Assembly (NCBI GenBank): GCA_033439795.1
Contig: JAUTDP010000007.1
Span: 1,736,001-1,800,000 of the forward strand
Direction: 5' to 3'
Source of the DNA: Sordaria brevicollis
Lineage: Eukaryota > Ascomycota > Sordariomycetes > Sordariales > Sordariaceae
DNA: 64,000 nucleotides
Shown: positions 46,701 through 57,408 of the stretch, piece by piece
How positions within the stretch are numbered: position 1 is the stretch's first letter
Layout: each line of letters opens with the position of its first letter
The notes under the pieces: model-generated
Told to the model about the DNA's origin: nothing
Seen by the model: only the letters and a program-made list of their open reading frames with translations
The model's database searches: none
Position numbers and translations under genes: made by a program

Positions 46701-47010
46701 TGAGGCCGAACTTGGCATTTTGTGCCTTTTGCCTCTGACGCGACTTCACGCGTCTGATTCTCTGCATGGAGTGACGAGCCGTCGAGAAAGATGTGCGTTG
46801 TGTCGATGGTGGTTTCGTCGTGTAGTTGTTGTTGGCGCTGTAAGGGTTGCTGAAGGTAGGGGTGAGAGGGGTGAGCTCACCGTCCTCCTCTTGAATCGGG
46901 GTGAATGGCTCATCATCCGACCAGTCCTCCCATTCTTCCCTCCTGTTGTTGACTGTAGGGCGAAATGAGGGGCCTGGACGTGCCATCGGGCCGTTCATAT
47001 TGACGGCCAT
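43726..47010 (-). CDS. Single-pass membrane glycoprotein of unknown function
   Basis: A single exon encodes 1094 residues. The first 635 residues are disordered and cytosol-like: Ser/Thr/Pro-rich, with many TPxx and SPxx sites and an acidic start (WEDWSDDEPFTPIQEEDGE). A Cys-containing basic patch leads into one membrane span near 640-662 (FIVTLGLIALAVALGVILS). The remaining 430 residues would be outside the cytosol. They contain many Asn-X-Ser/Thr sites (NLT, NNT, NVT, NKS, NGT) and end in a Cys/Gly-rich tail (GGFDGGTGGCNCRYTNWVQL). This looks like a type II plasma-membrane or secretory-pathway protein. I recall relatives named 'glycoprotease family protein'; no protease motif is visible, and that name may derive from the neighbouring Qri7 gene. 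Function unknown. Confidence 0.8.
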   Translation of the reverse strand: MAVNMNGPMARPGPSFRPTVNNRREEWEDWSDDEPFTPIQEEDGELTPLTPTFSNPYSANNNYTTKPPSTQRTSFSTARHSMQRIRRVKSRQRQKAQNAKFGLKVTTDMTTLRQQQLRQQLANQAALNKGNGLNDKGKFADPAALNALEGMASDESIGTFAWLRKKRNSPASATPIDRRMDRLAVDTPVSADLSPSVGGIMIGFAMPSDSTVVISPQTAVVDTPVDFDKYFSPPPTGKPPISVWSPDTPDSQFTISSYRTGGPSAGTVPAVPAVPKEYRDTRATEFYLSDGGDDLLTPVGYGKPRPPRVTTTAYFTDEDDDMATPVTLFEEDGSPVATRQRSIIKAKSPVSATLTARSQQGWWDQITSPFTQSPVMSRTPVTSIQEENDKEEWWKTGNNNGSLSSNNNALGQGSSGSAVKANRPPMIVIEDVSQVEASSSSSYNPFAYSTTAVASSSSTAAMSEITPAPMVPQPQSHTEKARILIEENESTSELPPPYSPPKKTQNVQNVQNIESVRYRAVFPPSHPLNAMYPPSPGPVSPGLARTMTSQGAIDLPYVPARPPPARPAFHHGDFTNRSFNTSVSATQRLKAEEKRRRNEKEDAMARKFGGFWRGRGCIPANGCFGRTGREGRKRRRWCLAMFIVTLGLIALAVALGVILSRPKAGKPEPYSPWLNLTDFPPIPIGISTVIGTDSVTDASCADDPRFWSCALPKDQTEQAEPFAADQPSFIIQIQYDNNTQQAWNVTGQAIPTPTPTKAAESSALPSQTGSNKSSVTNGTVANQTRAQRPQSGGAPMGFISVVKRLLSRQVQQAPSVGFVPRPSPPEFQDMFFLGNTTDGIVSDDKAGEPTPFYISILRTLEDSVGPNMLARRDAEVESDYNLLQERQSKGGLDLSFIPPALNPDGTGAPAVLMPFPTQQPLRLFDRGLPTEHFGFYTYYNKTVYLTGDASSDRAGGSTAFDSKFVVTWLSARYKVEIWTQRVNSTRLLGTKFNGGPANSNSTQPGSFPYPVTVTLDTHGGILGRKFAFSRGVAPGGKINMNDTKVILNNMNQTGDWINPGAKFNPSFGGFDGGTGGCNCRYTNWVQLTAGKQQA

Positions 47011-49386
47011 TGTGATTAATGTGGTGTTTGGTGTCGTTTAACTCATCAAAGAGAGCGTGAATCGCCAGGAAGCTCGCGTGAGACTCGGATGGCCAGCAAG
47101 CGAGTTGTCGAAGGAGGGAGTAAGTTGAGTTTGTGTCCTGTGATTACGAGCCAAACGCTATCTCTGTCCCAGGGAAGTGAGACAAGAGTGAGTTTGCCGT
47201 AACTTTCTGAGGGTGGACAGTGGGATGGACCGCAAAATGATGGAACAATAGGAAGCGTGACTACCTATTCAGAGGACCCGCCAAATACTGTCTGAATAGA
47301 ATTCGAGATCGGACTGAACCAACGAAGGGAGGGGGTGGGCAGAATTCTTCGGATGAAAAAAGATTAGAACGAATGGAAAATTGTAGGTTCCCTCTCCATC
47401 CCGTGGCTGAGGCAGAGCCGTGACTAACAAGAAAAGAGTGTTGAGAACCGCACACACGCACACACACACTTTGATAACAGCAACAACCTGAATCGAAGAA
47501 GGAAGAAGGAGGAAGAGGGCGCGACCAGTCAGGCAAAAGAGAGGCCATGTCTATGGTCATAACGGATTCCGGTCAATTTCGTCCATCGTGCCAATTGTTA
47601 CAGGGCATGCACCATCAGGCGCGCCGACTGGCCGGTCGCCTCATCTGGACCTGCGTCTACCCATGCTCGCCATGTCTGCCTCGCGGTCGAAGGAGCTGTC
47701 GTCGTCGAGCAAAGCGCCGTCGTGGAGAAGGTTTGGCGCAGCCGAGGAACGATGTGGTCTGGAATAAGCGCCGCCATGTTGCTTTGCTGGTGATGGATTG
47801 GCTGGAGGCTGATGGCCCTGGCAGCTCTTGGCATCTGTCTGTCGCGGGGAAGACTTCTCATTGGTCAGTCTGTGTGGAGCTCAAGGCAAACCACCGCCTG
47901 TTGTCCACCTGTGACTCTTGGCGGCGGGAAGAGAAGAGCATGCATCGAGAGCATTTCCACTTCATTCTTCCACTTCCTCCAGGATTTCAGCCCAGTGACT
48001 CCATTTTCCAACCTCATCCTGTCTCTCTTTTCTTAACGGTTTCACAATGAACTATCGGAATCTTTGGGACGCGCTAGAATGCGAGTCATGATCGACGAGT
48101 TGAATGACAGTGAGTCCAGAACCTCACAGCCATTTGAAGTGGGGGATGACTTCCCGTCTGTCTTTTGGCCTGCCGCTCGTCGTGGCGTACATACAACGCA
48201 GTACGTCCAGGGCACAGACGGGATGACACCTTGAAGTTGCGGGTTGCTGCACTTTCACTCTACCTGCGACTGCAATTCCCCGCCTTGACTTTGCTATCGT
48301 TCACAGTGAGTCCGCGCATACTGGTGGTCAAAAGATGGTATCTCTTTCACAGATGATGGTCGCTCTTTGCGGTCGTGAATGGTTTCAGACCCCCTCATCT
48401 TCACGGGGCATTGTACATCCGTTCAGTTCTTGTGTACTAACCACTGGATATTACTCTTATCTTCCTCCGACGAGATATTGTTTCCGTTTCTTCTCCCAGG
48501 AATTCTGGAGAGCTAGATTCTATTACTATCAGGGCTTGGGAAATGAGGTTATTGAAGACATCATGTTCCCTCTTCCAGAACGCCCGGTGATGATGGGTTG
48601 GTACTTTGGGGAGATCCGAGTTGAATGAAACCACGAATCAGTCTTGTACACTGCTTTCGTTGGGCACACACAAAGTTCCCAATGGTCACTTTAGTGACAA
48701 ACAGTCAGCTTCCCCTCACATTACGAGCTTGATCACTCACCACTGAGAGTGGCAGACAGCGACACGGCCAACCCTCCAAAATCCGATTCTGTGATTCATC
48801 ATTGGTTTGGCCCTGCCAAGGGTTGCCAAGCTTTCATGGCTTCAGGCCAAGCTTTTTCGCTAAGCTGCCAAGATATTTCCCCTGCTTTATACGTCATCTT
48901 GAAGACGACAAGGGAAACTTCACTTCATCGGACGGACATATGATTTCGGGTGAAAAGATGAGTTGTTTTTAATCTTCAAGGTGTGGATGACAATAAGTGA
49001 CTCCCCTATCAGCCAAAAGTCTTCTGTGGACGCACCAAAACAGGTCTTCACCAAACCTATCGCTCAGTGGCACGCATCGACCTGGAATCGAGAAGATGAG
49101 AGAGAGCAAGTCCAGTCAAAGATAGACATTTCTTCTATGTACCTGTTGCTCTATGGACTGAGCGAGGACGAAGGCTTTCCGGATGCTTAAACTGAATTGG
49201 ATGATTTGCCAAGAAAGAAACTGCTTGGATTGACGACCTGGGCTAGATTGGCCCGTCGAGGTCCTCCATCAGATGTCATCGCAGCAAAGGGCCTATCCGT
49301 TTATCTTAGGACACAAATGACCAGGTCTTCCATTCTCTTCGTGATCTTTGGCAAAGTTTGCCATGTCCGTGACATGAAGGTATGAT
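47011..49386. other. Intergenic region
   Basis: This holds the promoter of the membrane glycoprotein gene (right to left), with a CA-repeat at about 47451-47470, and then sequence with no supported gene. Plus-strand frames at 47547-48050 and 48335-48628 have random composition and no motif. Confidence 0.45.
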
Positions 49387-49653
49387 CTAGCAACAAACGC
49401 ACTCTTCTCCACAGCAGCAGCAGTTGCACTCCTCGACAAAGCCGCCGCGCAACGTTCCTTCGTTGGTCATCTCGGGTTGTGGCTCGGTTGTCTGAGTAGT
49501 GTTTGGGGTCGTTTGTTAGCCATATTACCTTCCACAATCCGGTATACGTAGGCATAGATAACCTACAGGTTGCTGAGAGATGATGGCGTCTTGGGGCGTC
49601 ACCATCTCCATGGCCTGCTCAGGCTGGGGGACGTTATCGGCGGAAGAAGGCAT
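49387..49653 (-). CDS. Small cysteine-rich protein, 63 residues, two exons
   Basis: The minus-strand ATG at 49653 opens exon 1 (49653-49567, 29 codons). An intron of 75 bases follows (49566-49492; donor GTAGGT, branch GCTAAC, acceptor CTACTCAG), in phase 0. Exon 2 (49491-49387) ends in TAG. The first 45 residues are polar and Gln/Pro/Glu-rich. The end, RGGFVEECNCCCCGEECVCC, has eight cysteines in its last 13 residues. It is not the standard Neurospora copper metallothionein, whose Cys spacing differs. A Cys cluster at the extreme C-terminus suggests palmitoylation-based membrane anchoring, as in CYSTM-like mini-proteins, or metal binding; both are inference. The gene is below most size cut-offs. 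Clean splice signals and a stop right after the Cys cluster make chance unlikely. Confidence 0.7.
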
Positions 49654-52600
49654 CTTGATGCTTGTAGGATTTGATCTGGGGTAGAAACTAATGAATGGTT
49701 TTGATCTAGTGCTTGCTTGATATCTCTTGACTTGGTGCTTGATGAGGATAGGTAGTTTGAATCGCCAAGTCGGTGTAGCTATATGCGAAACAGCGGGAGA
49801 TAGAAGAGAGAAAGTTCGAATGAGCCGGGCGGGGAGAGATGAGATCGGTCTTATTCGGGCTTCGTAACGTAAGCTAGAGGTATGCTGACGCGAAAGCATG
49901 AAGGAGGGGGTGTCAAAGATTTCCGCTTCATCTGAAGTCTTCAAAAGTATTGGTTGGCGGTTCCTTCACTACCATAATTATCGGATGGTCGGCTGACATG
50001 AGATCGTGTTTGTTTGTTAGCGTGGGCAGGAGCAACCCCAGTGGAAAGGAAAGTGCTACTCCCGCGCTACTTCCGTACGAAGCGATCGTGACCAAAGGGC
50101 GATGCCGGCGTTTGGTACTACCTGGCTACACCCAGGCTACCTGTGACCTACCTCGTCTACATATTAGATATTACGAATACCTTCAGGTGTCCAGGTCTGA
50201 CTGAAGTTTATTGATTGAGAACCCCTTGACTAAGAATCTGGCAATCAGACCCCTTCTTACTCGCATACACTAGTTACCTGGGAATGCGCTCAGATCCATA
50301 GGTCTCACCTTGGGACTAACTAGGAGTTCAGATGTTTACACTACAACTACCATTCAACTTAATACCCTTCTAAGTTGGAGAACTACATACCGTCAACAAA
50401 CCTATACTATATTAGCTTGAGAGAAGATATTTGAGTTCGAGTTATCGTGTTGAATAATAGGAAACCTTGCTGGATCTAGTCGTGTTGTATGATATTCGTG
50501 CTGTAAGTTGTGGTCATTTCGCATAGGCAGCCAGACACTTGTAGACTGGAACTATCATTAGATGGCTTGTTTACTACAAAAATGCGCCGTTGCCAGTTGG
50601 GCCTGGTGCAAACTCTGGCAACTTTAATGGGAAACAGAAGGCATACTGGTGAGTCTATAGGAATCAAGTACATAGTTTGAGTTTTGTCCTGGAACAACCT
50701 GGTCGAATTAGATGTTGTTACTGAGTGAGGTCTCTCGGATAGGAATGGCGAGTACTACTTCGGCCTGGGCATTTTACAGGGTCTATGGTAGATATCCAAG
50801 ACTGTCTAGTTCAGAGGTGAGATCTACCCCATCATTTTCTTGGAAAGTCAGTAGCCGAAGTGAATATCTGACGCAGCAAGTTTCTTGTGAACTGAGATGA
50901 GCCCGGTTCTTTCGTAGTCATACACCTGGTATATATGCCAAGTTCAAAATGGACGTAAGGTAACAGAGAAAACCAATGTTAGTGAATCTTTCGTCCAGGA
51001 GACAAGGAGGTCTCTTTGGACCTCAGCCATGATTGACAAATAATCTTGTAAGCACCAAGGCAGCTAAGCCATCGAACTCGTATGGGAGTTTCTTTCCCGC
51101 TCGGGCACGAGATTGCGATCAGTGTTTTCTGAACTTTCTGGAACAAAATCCCACATCCCGAGTAGCTTCAACGTCCTTTCATTCGGCCCCTGGGCGTCCG
51201 GGGTAGCCAAGGAAAGGAGGATCGTCAAGGAGCACCCCGCTGGTCAATCCATTTCGTCGTGGGGTCGCTACTGAGAGGTTTTTTAACGTCTCCGTTGGGG
51301 ATATAGACTGAATGACCGATGCAGCGGCCAGCATTGTTCCACGACAAGCCATCACGGAGACTGGGTCATGGTCCATGGGTACCGTAACCATTCCTGGCAT
51401 GAGTTCACATCTCAATGTTGAGATGTCATTTCTGCCACTGGTCACCACCTTTGTCTCGCAGACATCGGCTCGCCAGTAGCCTCCTCTTAGATTTCCTGGT
51501 AGGGATCGCGATGGCGTGCTATGGGGAACCCCATAGTCGCCAAAAGACGCCCATGTCCTCCATCTCCGTTGATGACTAGGTTTGCGCGGGTACTGGAATG
51601 GTGAAACATTGGAGGGGAGACAAAGGAGATTGGCCCCCTTTTAGATTACGTTAACCTGAGATCGAGTAAGAATCCACTTGGCTGTGATCAGCATCACAAC
51701 ATCGCCCACATCAATCTTCGGTTTTTGTCTTGAACAAGGGGGAAAAAGTCGCTTCTCTTCCGCAGCCCCGGACCAAAGCCAAGAGATAGGCATCTCGAAA
51801 GCAGGGGGGTGATCAATTACCGTTCTGTGTGCAATCGGCCGAAGACCGACAGCCAAAACATGTTTGTACCCTAGAGTACTTTGTCCCACGTCCGGTGATT
51901 TTCTTGTAACCATAGGGAGATGCCCCTGGCCTGGCTGAGAAGGTTCTGTGGGAAAGCCAGAGATTGCTTCAGCAGTCAAACAGCAACCGTTTCCTTTGAG
52001 CAAGATTTGGAGGTCTCCCTCCAGTTCCCCAAGTTGCTGCCCCCCAAGCGCTTAATTAATTGAATTGTAACATTACCATTGGCTGCGTTCCGTTGCATTG
52101 AACCTGATGTCGAAAAGAGTCAAAGTTCGAAGGGGTCCAATGCCCAATGCGCTAAACTGCCCGCCGCACTAAGGCGAAAAGGCAAGTCAAATCCACGCCC
52201 GGCATCCCCTGTTCAGCACTAGCGCGTATCCCCCCTTTCCATGCTTTGGAAGGAGCCTAAAGACGGTGAAGGCATTCGCGAAAAGGATTGGGCCTTCTGC
52301 GAGCTGTTATCAAGACGCGCTGAGGACGCCAGCAAAAGTGAAATTGCGCTGTTCCAGCACCGTTCAGATGTCGCGACTAGCCACAACATCATGAGCCGTA
52401 GTGACCGTGGTGTAGAAAAGCCCTGGAAAGATACAGGGGTTCGAAGTCAAACTCAACGGGCCTCGACCTGGGTGGTGCCCTGCATGTGTCGGGGCAATCT
52501 TGGCGTGGGTAGTTGATGAAAAAGCTGCCCGCTAGAAAAAAAAAAAGTTGTTGACGGAGAATGCCCCTGGAATATCTGGGGCCTTGCCGGGGGGTTCGCG

Positions 52601-53617
52601 ATGAAATCGGGGGGGGGGGGGGGGGGGGGGAAGATGGAGGATTCAAAAAGGTTAGAAAAAAGTTCTTGGCTTCTTCGGTCGCTTCCACTGGTCCACGCTG
52701 GCCATAGTGACCTGAGTGGACAACGGGGCCAGGGCTTCTTCTTCATCTCAAAAGTGATTTTTTACTCACCTCGACAGTCATTGGAATTCTTTTCCGCGGC
52801 TGAAACGTCTCGTCTGTATTGCTCAACGAGATAGTGAAACCTGTCCGTTGACTGTGTCTACAGCAAGTAAATCTTCCACTTCGTTGTCAGCTCCTTGCTT
52901 CTTTCGTGCTTTCCCATCTCCACGACGACACGCATAATCCAAGGAGCCGTTAGGTAATCGACACGGCGAGCGATCCACTGAACGACATTCATCTGCCCGG
53001 CATACAGCCGAATCCATCTTCAACACGGAAGGAACAACCAGCAACCAGGGCAACTGAAGCCAGGCTCAGCCCGGGTTTCGAGGTTGGCACATCGTGTCCA
53101 ACTGCCGCTTCTGCAGCACCCATCCACATCCATTCAGAGCCACCACAGGCGCCGGGTTTCTTCCTCCAACAGCACAGCCTGTTACCTGCGCGCCCTGCAA
53201 CGCAACCCGAAACTCGGACGTCTCGAAGACACACCGGGTCCCCTTTTGTCCCATCTGTCCACTTTGCATTCCCACGAGCGCATTCCATAATCGACAGTGT
53301 ACACGCTGTCTACATTCCTTCGCGGGTACCTAGACCCTACTACCGACACGCATCCAAGACGCAACTCAGCCCGGCAGCTACGAGAAAGGGAGGCTTATCG
53401 CAAGTTCGCAACCACCAACCACTAGGTACCATCGAGGTATCGACAAAGTCCAAACCTCGGGCGGCCGTCCGTTGCAACGTGGATATTCAGCCGTCACTTT
53501 TGTCAGTTTCCCGCCCATCAGCCTCTGGGCCCTTTGAGCCTTCCCAGCAAAAGCCCAGCAAAGCCCAGCTACCCCCTACACCCCTGCGCGATATCACCAG
53601 AGGGCCCATAGTGCCAC
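49654..53617. other. Intergenic region
   Basis: On the left lies the CT-poor promoter and leader of the small Cys-rich gene. The middle (about 50200-52500) has only short, non-conserved frames on both strands. A 22-base G run lies at 52609-52630. From about 52850 the plus strand is CT- and CC-rich leader-like sequence for the mannosyltransferase gene; I find no plus-strand ATG between about 52700 and 53617. Confidence 0.45.
52609..52630 (+). repeat. Run of 22 G
   Basis: The plus strand reads 22 consecutive guanines. Such a run can form a G-quadruplex and is prone to length errors in replication and in sequencing. Confidence 0.9.
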
Positions 53618-54071
53618 CTGGTGAAGTCGCCAAATAAATCCGCAAAGCTGGCTACCCTTTCCCCCAACGGCAACGGGGCATCGTCCTCCTACAGCGACCG
53701 TCCGGCCCGTTCCCATCACCGAAGACGCTCCTCCGCCGTCAACCCTCCTAGCGAACTCCGATTGGACAATCGCCGATCTCCTTCGGGTCTCCTGGGGGTT
53801 GAGCCCCAGTACGCCAACTACGACCCCAACAGCCTCTCGCCCATCCCGGGTACGTGTTCTTACATTTTTATCTGCCCCAAGCCCTGTCGAGGGTCCCTGC
53901 TGGCTTTTGCCGGCTCCATGTCCTGTCCCACGCTCGTGACAACACCAGCGGTCTCACGGCTGCCGTCTCACTTCCACTCGTCTGCCCGCTAGCTTGCTTG
54001 TCCGATGTCATCCGCGTGTTACTGACTGTCGCTTGGTCCTTCCGTCCGCTTTAGGCACCCCCATCAGTGCA
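53618..54071 (+). other. Open leader frame of the mannosyltransferase gene, possible non-ATG N-terminal extension
   Basis: From the stop at 53609 onward, one frame stays open to a donor at 53850 (CGGGTACGTG). After removal of a 205-base intron (53850-54054, CTGAC branch, CTTTAG acceptor) the same frame runs into the first ATG at 54072. The translation is Ser/Arg/Pro-rich (SHHRRRSSAVNPPSELRLDN) and resembles the cytosolic tail that follows it. It has no ATG; CTG at 53618 or GTG at 53621 would be near-cognate starts. It may equally be an untranslated leader exon. Confidence 0.4.
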
Positions 54072-55565
54072 ATGTCGCTGTCCCGCAGTCCCTCTCCCGT
54101 CCCCGGTGGTGGCTGGGCGAGTCCAGGCCTTACCAACAACCTCAGCCCGAGCGGTCGATCGAGTCCTACCAAGGCTTACGCCGGATCCAACGGCACGCCC
54201 GTCATGTGGGAAAGGCAAAAAGGCATGGGCGGCCCATCATATCAGTCCTTCTCGACCCAGAACCAGGGCTTCTTTAGCCGCCATATGCGCCGGATATCAA
54301 GCTCGCTGCCACGATTCAGGGCCGACAACACACATGACGCCGAGAGAGAGAAGAATGGTCAAGGCCGAGGGTCTGGCGTAAACATGTCGCGACTCGGCAG
54401 GATACGAGGCATTCCGGGGAGACTTAACAGGAGGACCAAGATGCTGCTAGCCTTCTTCCTCTTGTTCCTGCTAGGATACATTATCTTCTACAGCACTCGT
54501 GAGTTCATGCGACCCCTCGGAGGGTAATGATTCGACTTTGCGCTAACGTATCGAAAGCTCTGGTATACTACTACCGAAGAACGTCATGGCTTGGCGGAGG
54601 TCAAAAGTTTGTCATTATCTTGGCTGCCAACGTTGGCGGTGGTGTTATGGAGTGGAAGGGCGCCAGGGAATGGGCCATCGAAAGGGACTCGATTCGCAAC
54701 AAGAAAAAATACGTTGCCAAGTGGGGATACGATCTTGAGATTGTCGACATGAGCACCAAGAAACGCTATGCCCACGAATGGCGCGAAAGCTGGGAGAAGG
54801 TCGATTTCGTTCGCTCTACACTGAGAAAGTATCCCAAGGCAGAATGGTAGGCTTGCAATGTCCTCTTTTCTTTGGGAATCTGCGACTAACTTTCTTTTCA
54901 GGGTTTGGTGGCTTGATCTCAACACGTTCATCATGGAACCGTCCATGTCTCTGCAGGATCATATTTTCAACCATCTCGAAGATGTCACCTACCGCGATAT
55001 TAACGAGTACAACCCGTTGAACATTTCTCATCCCCCATCCGACCCTTACCTCGACGAACTCTCGAAAAGCCCGATTGGCGATGGAAACCCGAACTCGATC
55101 CACCTCATGTTGTCGCAAGACTGCTCTGGATTCAACCTGGGTTCCTTCTTCATGCGCCGCGGCACTTGGACGGACCATTTGCTTGATGTATGGTGGGATC
55201 CTGTCGCATATGAACAGAAGCATATGGAATGGGAGCACAAGGAGCAAGACGCTTTGGAGCAGCTTTACATTGCGCAACCCTGGATTCGCAAGAGCACGGC
55301 CTTCCTTCCCCAGCGCATGATCAACAGTTTCCCTACCGGCGCCTGCTCCGAAAAGGGCAATGATCCTCGGATACACTACGACCAGAAGGATCGCGATTTC
55401 CTGGTCAATATGGCCGGCTGTGAATGGGGCCGCGACTGTTGGGGCGAGATGTACAACTTCCGCGAGCTGAGCTATTACCTCAACCGGTCTTTGTGGGAAC
55501 GCTTCAAGGAGGACCTTCTTTGCTGGATCTGGTTCAAGCTCACCGGCAAGAAGGTCAAGTTTTAA
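54072..55565 (+). CDS. mnn10: Mnn10-type alpha-1,6-mannosyltransferase (GT34)
   Basis: Exons 54072-54498, 54558-54846 and 54902-55565 give 459 residues. Introns are 59 and 55 bases, with CTAAC branches in both. Mnn10 is a subunit of the Golgi M-Pol II complex that extends the alpha-1,6-mannan backbone of N-glycans. A Ser/Pro-rich cytosolic tail comes first, then a signal anchor near 121-141 (MLLAFFLLFLLGYIIFYST). The lumenal GT34 domain has WKGAREWAIERDSIRNKK, then WVWWLDLNTFIMEP. The last motif carries the DxN/D-type metal-binding site and matches Mnn10 better than the galactosyltransferase Gma12. QDCSGFNLGSFFMRR and GCEWGRDCW follow. The ATG at 54072 is the first on this transcript; the frame is also open upstream (see the preceding entry). 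Confidence 0.9.
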
Positions 55566-56913
55566 GACACGCCGCCTAGTGTGCAGTCTTGAAATCCTGA
55601 TGTAAACGACACGACACTCACGACGTTTCGATTCGCACCCTGGAAGTTAAGGTCGTGTTGAGCACTTCACGGTCCCCCGCCAACGACTACCATAGAGGTG
55701 GTCTGGCCAAGAAATGGCGACACTACGTCTCTAATCAAGTTACTTCCTATCTTGTCTTTATATAATTCTGTATACCCCAATCTTGTATACGACTATCTCA
55801 TCAAAACGAGGGATGTTTAGGGAAAGTGGTTGCCTATCTCATTACTGGAAGAGGAAATATCATGATAATGTTTTGTTACACCCACCGACCCTTTTTCTTC
55901 CCACATCTGATCCCACTACACTTTTGCTTACTCGCCAAAGCGGTACCTGCCGGAGGGCGGTTTGATCTATGCGGTCTGGCTTTTTCATCTTTAGACTTTA
56001 TCTATGGGGACGAATAATGATTGTCACGTCCGGCGCCAAGTCCTCTTTGTTTTTCTGTTCTAAAGTCTTGATACAGGCCGGAGTGACGATAGCATTCTGG
56101 CTCACGTATAAGCGGCACTGACCAACTCTCAAAACTGCGTAACTAAGCTCAGAACGTTAAAGGGGACACAACCACAGCATCAAGTTCAGTTCATGTTTCA
56201 CTGCCGTAGATACGGCAGGTAAGTCTGTTGCTCGATACCTCTCACGAACCTCAAGTTGATTAACAGAGAGCCGGAAAGCAAGTTGACGCGAGATTTGGAC
56301 AACCTCTTTTCGGGTTTGCGCTCCGCCGCCAATGACGCTGTGCGTCAGTGTTACAGGGTGATGCACTGCTTTTTTTGTCTGCAGGTACGCTTTTTCGCAG
56401 ATAGCTTGACAGGAGGGTATCACAAAGGGGGGATTGGATTTGGGATACGGGTATGGTCACTCGTCAAAAGATGGCAATGCGCGTCTGACAGGCTTACGAC
56501 TTTACGAGAGGTGGTTCATTTTCTCCGACGGCTTCCTTTTCTCGTACTCAATTTTGCCAAGGCAGTGGCGCGAAGTCATCGTGACCATAGCTGCCTCATT
56601 CAGAGAAGCGCTATCCTTATGATAACGAGCAGGAAGAACAGGGAAAAAGAACACGAAAGGTGTAACACCCTATTCAGCGCTCTTCGAGTTTCTCAACGGT
56701 CGTCCCAGATGAGCATCATTCACCAATTTGGCTTCCTGGGCGCTTTCCTGTCAGCACTGTACCAACGTCCCATCGTTGGAAAGTTAAAGAACACTGGACA
56801 GACTGTTCTAGACCATGAACTAACAAGCAAACTAACGACCAACAAGCAACAAGAGATCTAGGAAACAAGGTGCTGACATCCCCCCGTAGGGCGTTCTCGG
56901 CAGCCCTAGTCAT

Positions 56914-57034
56914 TTAACCGTGGGGATGAGGTTGGCTTTGATAGTGTGCTGGCCAAGCAATCCCCACTCTCTTACAGAGAGTGGGCAAAAAAATTGAGGG
57001 ACAGCCAAATTTCGAGGGACAGGAAAGGCCGTGC
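56914..57034 (+). repeat. Left terminal inverted repeat with internal hairpin
   Basis: Pairs with 57303-57408. It contains a 10-base perfect hairpin: CCCACTCTCT (56963-56972), loop TAC, AGAGAGTGGG (56976-56985). The stretch from the hairpin to GGCCGTGC matches the other arm almost base for base. Confidence 0.9.
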
Positions 57035-57302
57035 TTTATTAAGGTTTGCTAGCGAAACATATACAAAACCTAACTCAATTTCTCTATACCTAAAACTCAA
57101 ATTGACAACACAAAATCTATTTCACTTCCCACCATAGTAATAATATCATTATTGATATTTAGAAAATTTGATAAAGTAAAATGAAATATCAAAAAAGAAA
57201 GACTCAAAGGAGTTGAAGATTTTTTTTTATTTAGAAATATCAATGTTCTGAATTTAGAGGGTTGGTTGAATAGTTGTAGATTGAATGGTTTGGGTGGTCA
57301 AC

Positions 57303-57408
57303 GCACGGCCTTTCTTGTCCCTCGAAATTTGGCTGTCCCTCAATTTTTTTGCCCACTCTCTGTAAGAGAGTGGGAATTGCTTGGTCTCCAACTCATCCCC
57401 ACGGTTAA
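57303..57408 (-). repeat. Right terminal inverted repeat with internal hairpin
   Basis: Reverse complement of the left arm, with the same hairpin at 57352-57361 and 57365-57374. It lacks the short extra stretch present in the left arm, so the two arms have diverged by one indel and a few substitutions. Confidence 0.9.

Larger units (their letters stand above)
56914..57408. mobile_element. MITE-like fold-back element, about 495 bases
   Basis: Long terminal inverted repeats (about 121 and 106 bases) flank an AT-rich core. The ends read TTAACCGTGGGGATGAG and its reverse complement, consistent with a TA target duplication of the Tc1/mariner type. The left arm has about 15 extra bases near 56935-56953 relative to the right. 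The core (57035-57302) is strongly AT-rich, with no coding capacity, and contains a second, imperfect inverted repeat (ATTGATATTT near 57152 and AAATATCAAT near 57235). There is no transposase, so the element is nonautonomous. The AT-rich core might reflect RIP mutation, but this is inference. Confidence 0.85.

Noticed and set aside
56256..56861. 201-codon plus-strand frame next to the inverted-repeat element
   Set aside because: It starts without ATG, and I see no transposase motif (DDE/D or helix-turn-helix) in it.
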